DNA of 44,424 bases from a virus. The stretch is from the IMG/VR virus record IMGVR_UViG_3300035670_000415, positions 1 to 44,424 of that record, one strand, 5' to 3'. The notes under the pieces are model-generated. The model searched no databases and was not told where the DNA came from. It was given only the letters and a program-made list of their open reading frames with translations. This document shows positions 22,977 through 30,690 of this stretch, in pieces. A program made the position numbers and the translations under genes. Numbering within the stretch: position 1 is the stretch's first letter; every line of letters starts with the position of its first letter.

Positions 22977-23511
22977 TTATGGCTGTCATTGTTACACCAG
23001 GTTTAGTTTTCACACCAACAACTGTTGAACCTTTGTATTCTTTTGATTCAATTTCAATTGTTCCTGAAGCTAAAAATAATTTGGTTCCTACAGGTGCTAT
23101 GTAATTCTCATTTTGATTTAAATGAAAATAATCTATTAGTGGTACGGTTGGGCTGCAAAGAGTATTATTTTCCGGCCAAATACTAAAAACAACAGAGGGC
23201 TCTAAACATCTTCCTCTATATCTACCAATTTTTTCTGGTGTAATTAAATTACTTTCACCACCAGTTCTCATTTCAATCTCTCCAGTATCAATGTTCGTAA
23301 TTTCCATTTTACCAGAAACCATCAGCCAAGGAATACAATTTTCTTCTGATTCATATGCGAGTTTATTGTTGACATAGGGTCCGTTTATTACATAAGTATC
23401 ATCTTTAAAAAAATTACACTTATGATTAACTACTGTATTTTCTGGTGAGTATAATGTTTTGGTTATAATGTAACCAAAAGCTCTATGGTAAAAGTGTTGA
23501 GCTTCTGACAT
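22948..23511 (-). CDS. Cupin-like protein of unknown function (187 aa)
   Basis: Beta-rich protein with short strands and glycine turns (IPWLMVSGKMEITNIDTGEI; TKLFLASGTIEIESKEYKG), suggesting a cupin or jelly-roll fold. The metal-binding His cluster of classical cupins is not evident. It starts right after the 115-aa gene and heads the oxygenase operon, so it may belong functionally with them. Confidence 0.5.
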   Translation of the reverse strand: MSEAQHFYHRAFGYIITKTLYSPENTVVNHKCNFFKDDTYVINGPYVNNKLAYESEENCIPWLMVSGKMEITNIDTGEIEMRTGGESNLITPEKIGRYRGRCLEPSVVFSIWPENNTLCSPTVPLIDYFHLNQNENYIAPVGTKLFLASGTIEIESKEYKGSTVVGVKTKPGVTMTAISECYGFLFK

Positions 23512-23859
23512 TTATACCTCTTGAACCATATCAACATTTTCAAAAGCATCGTTTATAATATCATTTATATCAAAAGTAAAACTTTGACCCTCAAGTGTTT
23601 GCAATCGACTAACCATTTCTAAATTGTTAGCATCACTTTCTTGTCGTATTCGATAATCGCAAGTATATTTTGCAATTTTTGCTAGATATTTTAGAAAGTC
23701 TGATGTAGAATTTAAATTCGTTATTGCTTCAAATGGTTGTACAGAAAGAATTTCATAATCATCAGGATTTTGTGAGCGAGTACCATCTGAAGCACAAGAA
23801 AAGGTGATGCTTTTACTATCTGCTTGCCATTTGTGTATTTTTATATAAATATTCGCCAT
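23512..23859 (-). CDS. Hypothetical phage protein (115 aa)
   Basis: Starts MANIYIKIHKWQADSKSITF with the ribosome site AAAAGGAA just upstream; the frame is open further 5' but would overlap the fibre gene's end. QNPDDYEILSVQPFEAITNL and a helical half with DYRIRQESDANNLEMVSRLQ follow. Proteins of this type are common beside fibre genes in marine T4-like phages. Function unknown; a fibre assembly role is one possibility. Confidence 0.6.
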   Translation of the reverse strand: MANIYIKIHKWQADSKSITFSCASDGTRSQNPDDYEILSVQPFEAITNLNSTSDFLKYLAKIAKYTCDYRIRQESDANNLEMVSRLQTLEGQSFTFDINDIINDAFENVDMVQEV

Positions 23860-23869
23860 TTTTTTCCTT

Positions 23870-26143
23870 TTAATACTGATAGAATTGGGTGGTAACTGTA
23901 TTGAGCGCACTATTAATTACTGCTCCAGAAGAATCTATATATCTAACTCCCATGTTCATAACAGATACTCTATTTTGATTCTGAGTTGGAGTAATGCGAA
24001 CTTCAAATGTTGTATCAGAATTTGTCCAATCAAATGTTGCGGAAGTACCAAAACTAATTGGTGTTGCAACATTTTGTATAAACACACCATCTATATAAAT
24101 TTGCACTAATCCAGAATTTGCGGTTGACAGAGGAAACGAAACACCCTGAGAGTCCTGACCTCCTATTGCTGTTCTCAAAACATAGAATTGACTTTTTGTA
24201 TTCCCTATTCCTCCCGTTCCAAAATCCCAATCTCCATTCGGGTCATACAACCAACTAATAACATTTCCACTATTAGTTGTTAATGGTGGTGTTTGATATA
24301 ATCCATTTGCATGAAATGTGTATACATATGTTTGTGCAGTATTCGCTTGAACATTTGAATATGAACCAGACCTCCAATCAATTACGGATGGTCGAGGTTT
24401 CCCTCTTTTCATTCTTAATTTACTAGAAGGTTGCAGGAATATATTTCCTTTTATTTCTTTTATATGAGAATCATATAGATTTACTTGTCTAACTTTAACT
24501 GTGTAATCCAAATTTATGATATCACCATCATAGTAACGATACTGACTACTTCTATCTATAAAAATACCACAATTGGCGTTCCAACTTGAAGATGATATAT
24601 CATAAGGAACAATTTGATACCATGGAGTTTCTACATAATATGGTAATTTTCCATAATTATATTCATATGCCGAACCAAGACCAGTATAGAAGGTACTGAC
24701 ACTTGAAGTAAAGATAGAATCTGTATTATTTGTGTTTGTCACGTTGGCCGAAAATGCAAATCCATACGTTGACATAGCTCTAAATTTATCGTCTGTTTGA
24801 CTAATTTGAGCTATACTTGATTGATTATTATACCAAGATGTTGCAGTAGTTGGTTCACTAATAAAAGTAAGTGTACCATTTGTCATACCCAATACCGATG
24901 TGTTTTCAAAATAAAATCCACAATAAAATGCTGAACCGTAGGAATATGTTCCATAAAAATTTAAATTTGGTGTTAATGTATTTGCATTATAAAAAACTAA
25001 ATTTGCATCTTTGTATACAGTTGATACACTCAATGGAAACGAAGAGAATATTGTGTTCACCTCCGAGTTTGTTGTAAAATTTGTTTCTCCAACTCTTACA
25101 ATTTGAACTCCACCATTTCCTCCGTTAGTTGTTGGGCCCTGACCTGGGCCAGAAGATTGTCCTGGTATGGCAAATTCGTAACCAGTATAACCACCTGAAC
25201 CCCCGTCGCCAGCACTTGGGCCAGGAGAATAAGCACCTGCGCCACCAGCTGAATAAACGCTATTAAGGTCCATATATCCACCTGGATTACCTGCTGGAAA
25301 GCCTGAATACGGGAATGTTTCTCCTCCTCGACCCGCAATAAATCCTCCGCCGCCACCACCGCCGCCGCCAAAATAACTATTGTAACCACCTCCTCCAGAT
25401 TTTGGTGGAGCTGGAAAGTACACATAAGACCCAGGTCCTCCCCCTCCTCCACCGCCACCACCTTGTATGAATCTTCTATTTACTAAATTGATTGGGCGAC
25501 CAGCAAATATTCCATGGCCTCCTCCACTACCAGCGCCACCGGCGGCAGTACTATACCCTGCCCATCCTCCATTTCCACCATGACCAGAAATAATACCATT
25601 ATTAATAATGGTAACTTTATTTCCAGGATTAATTCCAGATGGAACATAAAGAGCATAATTATTTGATGATGTACCGTTCACTTGTGAACTGTCGGGAGTA
25701 TCAACAGTCGATGTGGTTCTGGCGCTAAAAAAAGCATAAGATGCTAAATTAGCAGTAGAGTTTGCAAGAATATTAGAGTTATATCCAGTATTAGGATTAT
25801 TAGCAGATGCTAATGCAGCACCTTCAGAAATCGTCAAGTAAATGTCTGAATTGCCATTATAAAATCCTGGTGTGTTCGCTAACGCTTTTAATAAATCGTA
25901 ACTTTGAAAAACTGTTCCTGAAGAGATAGTTAATTGAATGAGTGGTCTTGTTGGGTCACCAGCATTTGCACCATAAAAATTCTGAAGAGAAATTGTATTT
26001 GCAATAGGAACATTAGCATTTTCTTCTCTGTTTTGTACATAAATGCCGCCACGATAAAAGTCATTTATCTGATAAGCTGGTGAGTCACCAAACTCTATAG
26101 CAACATCTAAAAGTGATATTGAATTTCCTGTTTGTAATGCCAT
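23870..26143 (-). CDS. Glycine-rich tail fibre/adhesin-like protein A (757 aa)
   Basis: The N-terminus (GNSISLLDVAIEFGDSPAYQ, then FYRGG) is shared with the next protein and looks like an attachment domain. Residues about 190-345 consist of glycine-rich segments with polyglycine runs resembling the glycine-rich motifs of T-even gp38 adhesins. The C-terminal half is beta-rich with Tyr/Asn/Ser, plausible receptor contact surface. AAGAGAAAAAGA and an AATAAATA late box lie upstream. Host-recognition role inferred. Confidence 0.68.
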   Translation of the reverse strand: MALQTGNSISLLDVAIEFGDSPAYQINDFYRGGIYVQNREENANVPIANTISLQNFYGANAGDPTRPLIQLTISSGTVFQSYDLLKALANTPGFYNGNSDIYLTISEGAALASANNPNTGYNSNILANSTANLASYAFFSARTTSTVDTPDSSQVNGTSSNNYALYVPSGINPGNKVTIINNGIISGHGGNGGWAGYSTAAGGAGSGGGHGIFAGRPINLVNRRFIQGGGGGGGGGPGSYVYFPAPPKSGGGGYNSYFGGGGGGGGGFIAGRGGETFPYSGFPAGNPGGYMDLNSVYSAGGAGAYSPGPSAGDGGSGGYTGYEFAIPGQSSGPGQGPTTNGGNGGVQIVRVGETNFTTNSEVNTIFSSFPLSVSTVYKDANLVFYNANTLTPNLNFYGTYSYGSAFYCGFYFENTSVLGMTNGTLTFISEPTTATSWYNNQSSIAQISQTDDKFRAMSTYGFAFSANVTNTNNTDSIFTSSVSTFYTGLGSAYEYNYGKLPYYVETPWYQIVPYDISSSSWNANCGIFIDRSSQYRYYDGDIINLDYTVKVRQVNLYDSHIKEIKGNIFLQPSSKLRMKRGKPRPSVIDWRSGSYSNVQANTAQTYVYTFHANGLYQTPPLTTNSGNVISWLYDPNGDWDFGTGGIGNTKSQFYVLRTAIGGQDSQGVSFPLSTANSGLVQIYIDGVFIQNVATPISFGTSATFDWTNSDTTFEVRITPTQNQNRVSVMNMGVRYIDSSGAVINSALNTVTTQFYQY

Positions 26144-26170
26144 TCTTTTTCTCTTTTGTGAATTATTCTA

Positions 26171-26178
26171 TATTTATT
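26171..26178 (-). promoter_or_regulatory. Late-type promoter AATAAATA for fibre protein A
   Basis: Minus strand AATAAATA lies 28 bp before the ATG and overlaps the stop codon of the upstream paralogue. It differs from TATAAATA at one base and matches the N-ATAAATA form reported for marine T4-like phages. Confidence 0.5.
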
Positions 26179-27232
26179 ATGAGTTTCGTTGTGGACCAAT
26201 TAATCTAGGACCTCCAGTCACAACATTTACTTGCTGGAGTCCCACAATCGAATTGCCAGCAGCACCGCCTGGTCCACCAGAATAGGAGACACCAGGACTG
26301 CCAGGGAGACCCTGTTGACCAAAGTTGGAAGACCCCGAACCACCAGCACCAGCTGGGCCTACAGGACTGGGAGAGCCAATTCCACCAGCACCGGCCGTAT
26401 TATTAAAAGGTGCGGTTGTTGGCCAAACATCGGTACCATTGTTCGCACTTGGATTACCGGATACATAACCTGGTCCTCCCAAACCAATCGCACTACCAAC
26501 TCCACCACCGCCTCCTCCGCCGGAATATAGGGTTGTAAATGGTCCGCCACTTTTGGGTGGTCTAGGAGTAAGTACACTTCTAGGACCTCCTCCTCCACCA
26601 CCTCCACCTCCTCCAGCAATTGTACCTGTCGGAAAAACATTAATATTTACAACTTTGTTTGGTCCGGGTGATGGAACAGGAGCAACATAAAGTGCGCTAC
26701 CACCAGGATATCCAGAAAAACCATTTTGAGCTGAATAACCTCCAGAAGCACCTCCTTGGCCGCCTTTTCCAACGATAAGACCGTGTACATTCATGGTTAC
26801 TTTATTTCCTGGAGTAATAAATGCAGCTGGGACTCGCACAGTATAATTACTACCAAAAAGAGGACTAGTATTTCCTCTAACTATTATACCAGATTGCACA
26901 TTAACAGTTAAATCTGTTGTACCATTCGCATACTGTGGAAAAATTGTTGTGTTTGATTGAAACAAATCATAAACATCAAAGGAGTTCACATAGTTTCCTG
27001 TTGGTGATGAACGAACCTCAAGCGTAAGAGAGATTCGTCCAGCTACAGCAGCACCATAAAAATTACTGAAACGAATTGTACCACTTGTTGGAATATTTGC
27101 TGTTGTTGGTGGCGCAGATGGTACTAAATCCCCTCCACGATAGAACTCGCTTAACCGATACGGCGAAGAATCGGAAAATTCTAATGCTATATTTGATAAT
27201 GATATGGAGTTTCCGCTAAGTGGTAGAGTCAT
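26177..27232 (-). CDS. Glycine-rich tail fibre/adhesin-like protein B (351 aa)
   Basis: Paralogue of protein A: GNSISLSNIALEFSDSSPYR and FYRGG at the N-terminus, SGTIRFSNFYGA shared with SLQNFYGA, a GNKVTMNVHGLIVGKGGQGG strand, and a Gly/Pro-rich region (about 185-330) with polyglycine runs. It lacks the long C-terminal half of A. It may be a shorter fibre or an adhesin variant. The two genes lie head to tail, consistent with duplication and divergence of the receptor-binding end. Confidence 0.65.
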   Translation of the reverse strand: MTLPLSGNSISLSNIALEFSDSSPYRLSEFYRGGDLVPSAPPTTANIPTSGTIRFSNFYGAAVAGRISLTLEVRSSPTGNYVNSFDVYDLFQSNTTIFPQYANGTTDLTVNVQSGIIVRGNTSPLFGSNYTVRVPAAFITPGNKVTMNVHGLIVGKGGQGGASGGYSAQNGFSGYPGGSALYVAPVPSPGPNKVVNINVFPTGTIAGGGGGGGGGGPRSVLTPRPPKSGGPFTTLYSGGGGGGGVGSAIGLGGPGYVSGNPSANNGTDVWPTTAPFNNTAGAGGIGSPSPVGPAGAGGSGSSNFGQQGLPGSPGVSYSGGPGGAAGNSIVGLQQVNVVTGGPRLIGPQRNS

Positions 27233-27238
27233 TGTTGT

Positions 27239-27343
27239 TTAAAAATAATTTGTTTTTTCTAAATCGTAAAAGAGTATATTTTTTCTTTTTCTTTCGGCAT
27301 TATTCTTTTCTCTCATAAAATGAATCAATTCAATTTCTAACAT
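27239..27343 (-). CDS. Possible 34-aa peptide, uncertain
   Basis: A short frame starting MLEIELIHFMREKNNAERKR overlaps the end of the 63-aa gene by 14 bp and fills the gap before fibre protein B. AAAAGG touches the ATG, which is too close for a good ribosome site. It is charged and helical. It could be chance coding; otherwise this gap holds only AT-rich sequence. Confidence 0.25.
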   Translation of the reverse strand: MLEIELIHFMREKNNAERKRKNILFYDLEKTNYF

Positions 27344-27521
27344 CCTTTTGCTTGAATTTAGACAGAATAGCCGCTGTTTTTTTGACATGGTTTTCTTTTT
27401 GCTCATAAAAACTCCTTTTGTTTTGGTTTAATGCAGGAATTTTATGAACAGGTTCTACAGGGGTGACTTTACCATTGGCACTCCTTTTGATGAGTAAATA
27501 AGGGATTTGTTGTGGAGGCAT
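27330..27521 (-). CDS. Hypothetical small basic protein (63 aa)
   Basis: Starts MPPQQIPYLLIKRSANGKVT two bases after the preceding stop; an overlapping ATG nine bases upstream is an alternative. Basic, with a helical Lys/Gln-rich C-terminus ending KFKQKDVRN. No recognised domain. Co-transcribed with the 91-aa gene. Confidence 0.5.
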   Translation of the reverse strand: MPPQQIPYLLIKRSANGKVTPVEPVHKIPALNQNKRSFYEQKENHVKKTAAILSKFKQKDVRN

Positions 27522-27523
27522 AA

Positions 27524-27799
27524 TTACCATTCTCTAGGCATCTTTGTCTTGTGTGTGTTATGTAAATTATTACCAGGCACCTTTTCTTTGATACGTTGAA
27601 TTACTCCACGTTCAAAGTCCATCTTAGGTTGGCCAATACCCGGAACACTCATACGCATACTGTCACCAAACATTGGTGATTCTGTAATGTGTCTTTCTAA
27701 ATGAGGATTTTTTTCTTTGAACTCATCGAGCTCAGCAATCTTCATTGTGAAAGTTTCAATCTCATTAGTATTTTTATTTAGAAACTCATAAGTAGGCAT
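27524..27799 (-). CDS. Conserved phage protein with FmdB-like N-terminus (91 aa)
   Basis: Begins MPTYEFLNKNTNEIETFTMK and continues AELDEFKEKNPHLERHITES. This family is widespread in aquatic T4-like phages and is sometimes called FmdB-like from the MPTYEF start. The zinc-ribbon cysteines of true FmdB are absent, so metal binding is not expected. Function unknown. Confidence 0.65.
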   Translation of the reverse strand: MPTYEFLNKNTNEIETFTMKIAELDEFKEKNPHLERHITESPMFGDSMRMSVPGIGQPKMDFERGVIQRIKEKVPGNNLHNTHKTKMPREW

Positions 27800-27811
27800 A
27801 AAACTTTTCCG

Positions 27812-28207
27812 TTACTTTGTTGGATTTGTTGGTTCAATCATTGTGATTTCCATTTCGCAATCAATAATCATTTCTGTGTCAGTATTCATCCAACCATCTT
27901 CTTCAAGGTCAAATACAGAGTTTTCCTCTAAGAATAATTCTAATTCTTCACGTACACTTTCACCACACTCATCATAATCATAATCGTCCCAACATCCATC
28001 TGTTGTTTCAACTAATTCTGTTTCATAATCACAATTGTATATATCTACACCAGGTTTTAAGTCTGGAGGATTATCATCATCCGTATAGACAATGAATTCG
28101 CCCCAACGCCAACCAGTTTCATACATGAATTGGTCGTCATCTTTTGCCCAATATTGGCGTTCGATAATTGATTTTTTCCAAGTAGGTTTTACTGACCACG
28201 TTGCCAT
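27812..28207 (-). CDS. Acidic hypothetical protein (131 aa)
   Basis: Strongly acidic, with DDDNPPDLKPGVDIYNCDYE and WDDYDYDECGESVREELELF and several tryptophans. Acidic DNA-mimic-like composition occurs in phage anti-host proteins, but nothing more specific can be seen. It lies 3 bp after the 98-aa acidic gene. Confidence 0.5.
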   Translation of the reverse strand: MATWSVKPTWKKSIIERQYWAKDDDQFMYETGWRWGEFIVYTDDDNPPDLKPGVDIYNCDYETELVETTDGCWDDYDYDECGESVREELELFLEENSVFDLEEDGWMNTDTEMIIDCEMEITMIEPTNPTK

Positions 28208-28210
28208 AAT

Positions 28211-28507
28211 TTATTCTCCATCTAAAGGACTAAATGTAACATCATACCCACCTTTGCGGTCGGTCCACCAATCATCTTCTCGGTCATAATCGGAATTGTT
28301 GACCAATTCCCAAAAAGCATCTTGCTCTTCTTCTGTGGGTTCTTCACCAAAAGCTTCATTGTTACTAAATGTTTCTTGTTCTTGCCAAGAAAGAATTTCT
28401 TTAAATCTATCTACAGAACCAAAAATTTCTTCAATTTCATCATCATTAATATCATATTGAAATCTGGAAGCAACTGAGTGCCATTCTGTTTTAACAAAAG
28501 TAACCAT
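28211..28507 (-). CDS. Acidic hypothetical protein (98 aa)
   Basis: Rich in Glu/Asp and Trp (FGEEPTEEEQDAFWELVNNS; DYDREDDWWTDRKGGYDVTF). No known motif. Similar in composition to its 131-aa neighbour, possibly a distant pair. TAAATT leader with AAGGTTAA ribosome site. Confidence 0.5.
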   Translation of the reverse strand: MVTFVKTEWHSVASRFQYDINDDEIEEIFGSVDRFKEILSWQEQETFSNNEAFGEEPTEEEQDAFWELVNNSDYDREDDWWTDRKGGYDVTFSPLDGE

Positions 28508-28518
28508 AATTTAACCTT

Positions 28519-29094
28519 TCAAATTGGTATTTGTTGAATAATCATCTGTTCAAACCACACAGGTTCTTTTCTACTATTTATCTTGCCTTTCCAAGACCAT
28601 AGATGTTGCTTACATTGTACATAGTAATTTCGGTAAGACTGAATTGAGTCATTTTTCACTTTGCAAAAATCAGGCATTGCGGGTGTTGGTTCTGTAAACA
28701 AGCTGTCACGAATATTATTCGGTGGCGTATATAAAACATCAATGTATTTTTCACAGGCATGGCGTTTACCATATCGATGCGTATATTCCGCCAACAAGTG
28801 TAACCACATCTTTAGTAACCAAACATAATTTGATTTGCTTGCACGAACCCACACAGCAGAAGGATGATTGATGTGAGATGCTTTCATTAACTCACTTTCA
28901 TACTTTGGATTTTCCATTTGCCAACGTTTAATCTTTCGACCATTTGCGGTCAAATCGATGTATTCTTTACCATCAAGTATTCGATGAGCGGTTGACATGA
29001 GTTGTGCATACTCAATAATCATTTTTACCACGTGTTTATCACAATGCATTTCTGCACAAGTTTTTGGATTGGGGTCAAGATAAAAAATGTTCAT
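28519..29094 (-). CDS. Conserved phage protein, possible pyrimidine-dimer glycosylase-like fold (191 aa)
   Basis: MNIFYLDPNPKTCAEMHCDK, then HVVKMIIEYAQLMSTAHRIL, is a strongly conserved opening in aquatic T4-like phages. The D-x-H-(I/V) helix pattern recalls the Pyr_excise (endonuclease V-like) family, but the similarity is weak. The middle has SAVWVRASKSNYVWLLKMWL and the end is Trp/Lys-rich. DNA repair is one option; otherwise unknown. Confidence 0.55.
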   Translation of the reverse strand: MNIFYLDPNPKTCAEMHCDKHVVKMIIEYAQLMSTAHRILDGKEYIDLTANGRKIKRWQMENPKYESELMKASHINHPSAVWVRASKSNYVWLLKMWLHLLAEYTHRYGKRHACEKYIDVLYTPPNNIRDSLFTEPTPAMPDFCKVKNDSIQSYRNYYVQCKQHLWSWKGKINSRKEPVWFEQMIIQQIPI

Positions 29095-29097
29095 GGT

Positions 29098-29247
29098 TCA
29101 CCAATGACGTATAACACCTGCGATAATGAATAGATTAGTAACAATGTAAAATAAAACAATAGAACTTCGAATAAGTGCGATTTTATCAGCTTCTTTATCA
29201 TTATTTCCTGCTTTTTCTCCTAGAGCTTTTGCCCAAATTCTCCACAT
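29098..29247 (-). CDS. Small membrane protein (49 aa)
   Basis: MWRIWAKALGEKAGNNDKEA is followed by a hydrophobic C-terminal segment (SIVLFYIVTNLFIIAGVI) and RHW. The same WAK...EKxx..EAD...RHW arrangement is common in aquatic T4-like phages. Its ATG overlaps the preceding TAA (TAATG) and its stop lies 3 bp before the next ATG, supporting translation. Single-pass inner-membrane protein of unknown role. Confidence 0.7.
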   Translation of the reverse strand: MWRIWAKALGEKAGNNDKEADKIALIRSSIVLFYIVTNLFIIAGVIRHW

Positions 29248-29531
29248 TATAACATCCTTATGAGACCAATAGTATCGATTGTAGTGAGTAAAAGATAGTT
29301 AGCAAGTAGACCAAATGACCGGCGAGTATGAGCAGCCCAAGCATACATAGCACAGCCAGCAATCCAAATAGGATAAAGAATAAGTAACGGAGGGTTCGGT
29401 ACCGTAACAGCCATAGTAATAGAGCAGCCAATACTAATAGCCCAAGCAACAAATTCAACACAAAAACGGAGACGATTAGAGTACCAATCATCTTTTATCC
29501 AAGAGAAGATATTACCAAATACATCATTCAT
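29247..29531 (-). CDS. Conserved multi-pass membrane protein (94 aa)
   Basis: After an amphipathic N-terminus (FSWIKDDWYSNRLRF) come two to three hydrophobic segments, including VAWAISIGCSITMAVTVPNP and LLILYPIWIAGCAMYAWAAH. The PNPPLL(I/V)LYPIWI block recurs in marine T4-like phages. Coupled to the 49-aa membrane gene downstream. Function unknown. Confidence 0.65.
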   Translation of the reverse strand: MNDVFGNIFSWIKDDWYSNRLRFCVEFVAWAISIGCSITMAVTVPNPPLLILYPIWIAGCAMYAWAAHTRRSFGLLANYLLLTTIDTIGLIRML

Positions 29532-29542
29532 TTATACTCCTA

Positions 29543-29725
29543 TCACCAACTACCATCATCAATCCAAATTCGAATTGTCAATCCTAAAAAACCAAACGCA
29601 TATGTTTTTTCGGCAGTACCCCACGAATCATCTGTTTCATTGCGAAACCAAGGTAAAACTTTCCACCAAAATGGATTCAAAGAAAGTATGATGCTCACAC
29701 CACTATATTTTAGATAATTTAACAT
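29543..29725 (-). CDS. Conserved small phage protein (60 aa)
   Basis: MLNYLKYSGVSIILSLNPFW and AFGFLGLTIRIWIDDGSW at the end are strongly conserved in aquatic T4-like phages. Trp-rich with a hydrophobic half, possibly membrane-peripheral. ATG overlaps the preceding stop. Function unknown. Confidence 0.65.
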   Translation of the reverse strand: MLNYLKYSGVSIILSLNPFWWKVLPWFRNETDDSWGTAEKTYAFGFLGLTIRIWIDDGSW

Positions 29726-29973
29726 TATACTGGATAGTGAAAGAGTTCACCTTTAGGTTTTTCAATTTCTTCTGGTTCTTCTATTTTCACAACATCAAGG
29801 ACACCATCAAACTGAAATCCTGCACCACGCAGAAACATCTCAAAGTTTTCGAGCATTGTTGTCAAATCATCTGCACGAAACTCTGTGGTGTGTTTTGATG
29901 CAACATCCTCTTCTTTGCCATTCCAATTATTGTAATCGAAATGTTCACAAATAAAAGTATAACGAGCCATCAT
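29725..29973 (-). CDS. Conserved small phage protein (82 aa)
   Basis: YTFICEHFDYNNWNGKEEDV and RADDLTTMLENFEMFLRGAG, then FQFDGVLDVV, form a pattern seen in many T4-like aquatic phages. Acidic C-terminus with a Pro-Glu-Glu-Ile repeat. Start overlaps the preceding stop (ATGATGA). Function unknown. Confidence 0.6.
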   Translation of the reverse strand: MMARYTFICEHFDYNNWNGKEEDVASKHTTEFRADDLTTMLENFEMFLRGAGFQFDGVLDVVKIEEPEEIEKPKGELFHYPV

Positions 29974-30278
29974 TTAACTCCAAGTGTTGGAATTTCAATA
30001 GTTTCTTTTGTGATTGATTTAGATGAACGATTGTTCACTGAACGATTGTTCACTTTGGCAATTTGCTCCGCTGAGACAGGTTGAATTGCAAATTGACGGA
30101 ATAGTGAGTAATCATCTTTTACTCGCATTGCACGTTTACCACTCACGGCTGCGGCATCTGGAAAAAACAAATCACAACCACCAGCAACAAGAGGTGCAAT
30201 TTCCATCACCTCTTCAAGATTGATAATTACTGTGCAACTTTTTTCAATTGATTCAACTTCAACAAATAAGGCCATCAT
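29970..30278 (-). CDS. Hypothetical protein with short internal duplication (102 aa)
   Basis: N-terminal strands MALFVEVESIEKSCTVIINL suggest a small beta-domain; the middle has AVSGKRAMRVKDDYSLFRQF. Near the C-terminus VNNRS is repeated, encoded by an exact 15-bp tandem duplication (30025-30054). Start ATG overlaps the stop of the 55-aa gene. No known domain. Confidence 0.55.
   Translation of the reverse strand: MMALFVEVESIEKSCTVIINLEEVMEIAPLVAGGCDLFFPDAAAVSGKRAMRVKDDYSLFRQFAIQPVSAEQIAKVNNRSVNNRSSKSITKETIEIPTLGVK
30025..30054. repeat. Exact 15-bp tandem duplication
   Basis: The unit gaacgattgttcact occurs twice in direct tandem and in frame, adding five residues to the 102-aa protein. Each copy also contains the short palindrome TGAAC-GATT-GTTCA (counting the flanking t for the first copy). 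A recent slippage event is the simplest explanation. Confidence 0.85.
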
Positions 30279-30442
30279 TCTTCTCCTTGGTTTTTAATAT
30301 TAATCTTTGCATTTTTTGCTTTTCTTTCTTCTGATTCAGCTTCAATCATAAGTTTTTTGAAATGATTTCGTTTGTTAGAAGGCATCAATGCCATTTGCCG
30401 TTTGGTACTTTTACTCAAACGAAATTCGGGTCCAGTTTTCAC
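30275..30442 (-). CDS. Small basic conserved phage protein (55 aa, GTG start)
   Basis: Starts at GTG with AAGGAGAGACT as a strong ribosome site: MKTGPEFRLSKSTKRQMALM, then PSNKRNHFKKLMIEAE. Highly basic and helical; similar short FRLSK-type proteins occur in aquatic T4-like phages. The stop overlaps the next ATG (ATGA). Possibly nucleic-acid binding by charge only. Confidence 0.68.
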   Translation of the reverse strand: MKTGPEFRLSKSTKRQMALMPSNKRNHFKKLMIEAESEERKAKNAKINIKNQGEE

Positions 30443-30451
30443 AGTCTCTCC

Positions 30452-30688
30452 TTAGTAGTAGATAAAAAAAAGTATAACAGATACAACAAAAAAAATCAAT
30501 AGAAATTTGAATTGTTTCAATAGACAATCACCAAAAAACTCCACTTCCTTTTCAATAAAATCTCTTTGTGCCAACATATCAATTGGTATGGATTCTTCTT
30601 CCATTCCACTCTGTCGTAAAGTGTAAATAGTTTTATTTGCCATCTTCAATCTTTTTTTGGCCGATATGTAACTTGGCAAGTACAACAT
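30452..30688 (-). CDS. Small tail-anchored membrane protein (78 aa)
   Basis: Start MLYLPSYISAKKRLKMANKT two bases after the preceding stop. A charged helical middle leads to one C-terminal hydrophobic segment (FLLIFFVVSVILFFIYY) that ends the protein, a tail-anchor topology. An internal start at MANKT is possible. Function unknown. Confidence 0.55.
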   Translation of the reverse strand: MLYLPSYISAKKRLKMANKTIYTLRQSGMEEESIPIDMLAQRDFIEKEVEFFGDCLLKQFKFLLIFFVVSVILFFIYY

Positions 30689-30690
30689 AA

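Noticed and set aside
25096-25461. Val/Ala/Glu-rich minus-strand frame inside the glycine-rich fibre gene
   Set aside because: It is an alternative-frame shadow of the polyglycine segment, without start signals.
26231-26640. Frames on both strands inside fibre protein B
   Set aside because: Composition artefacts of the Gly/Pro-rich region; the main frame is continuous and has the conserved N-terminus.
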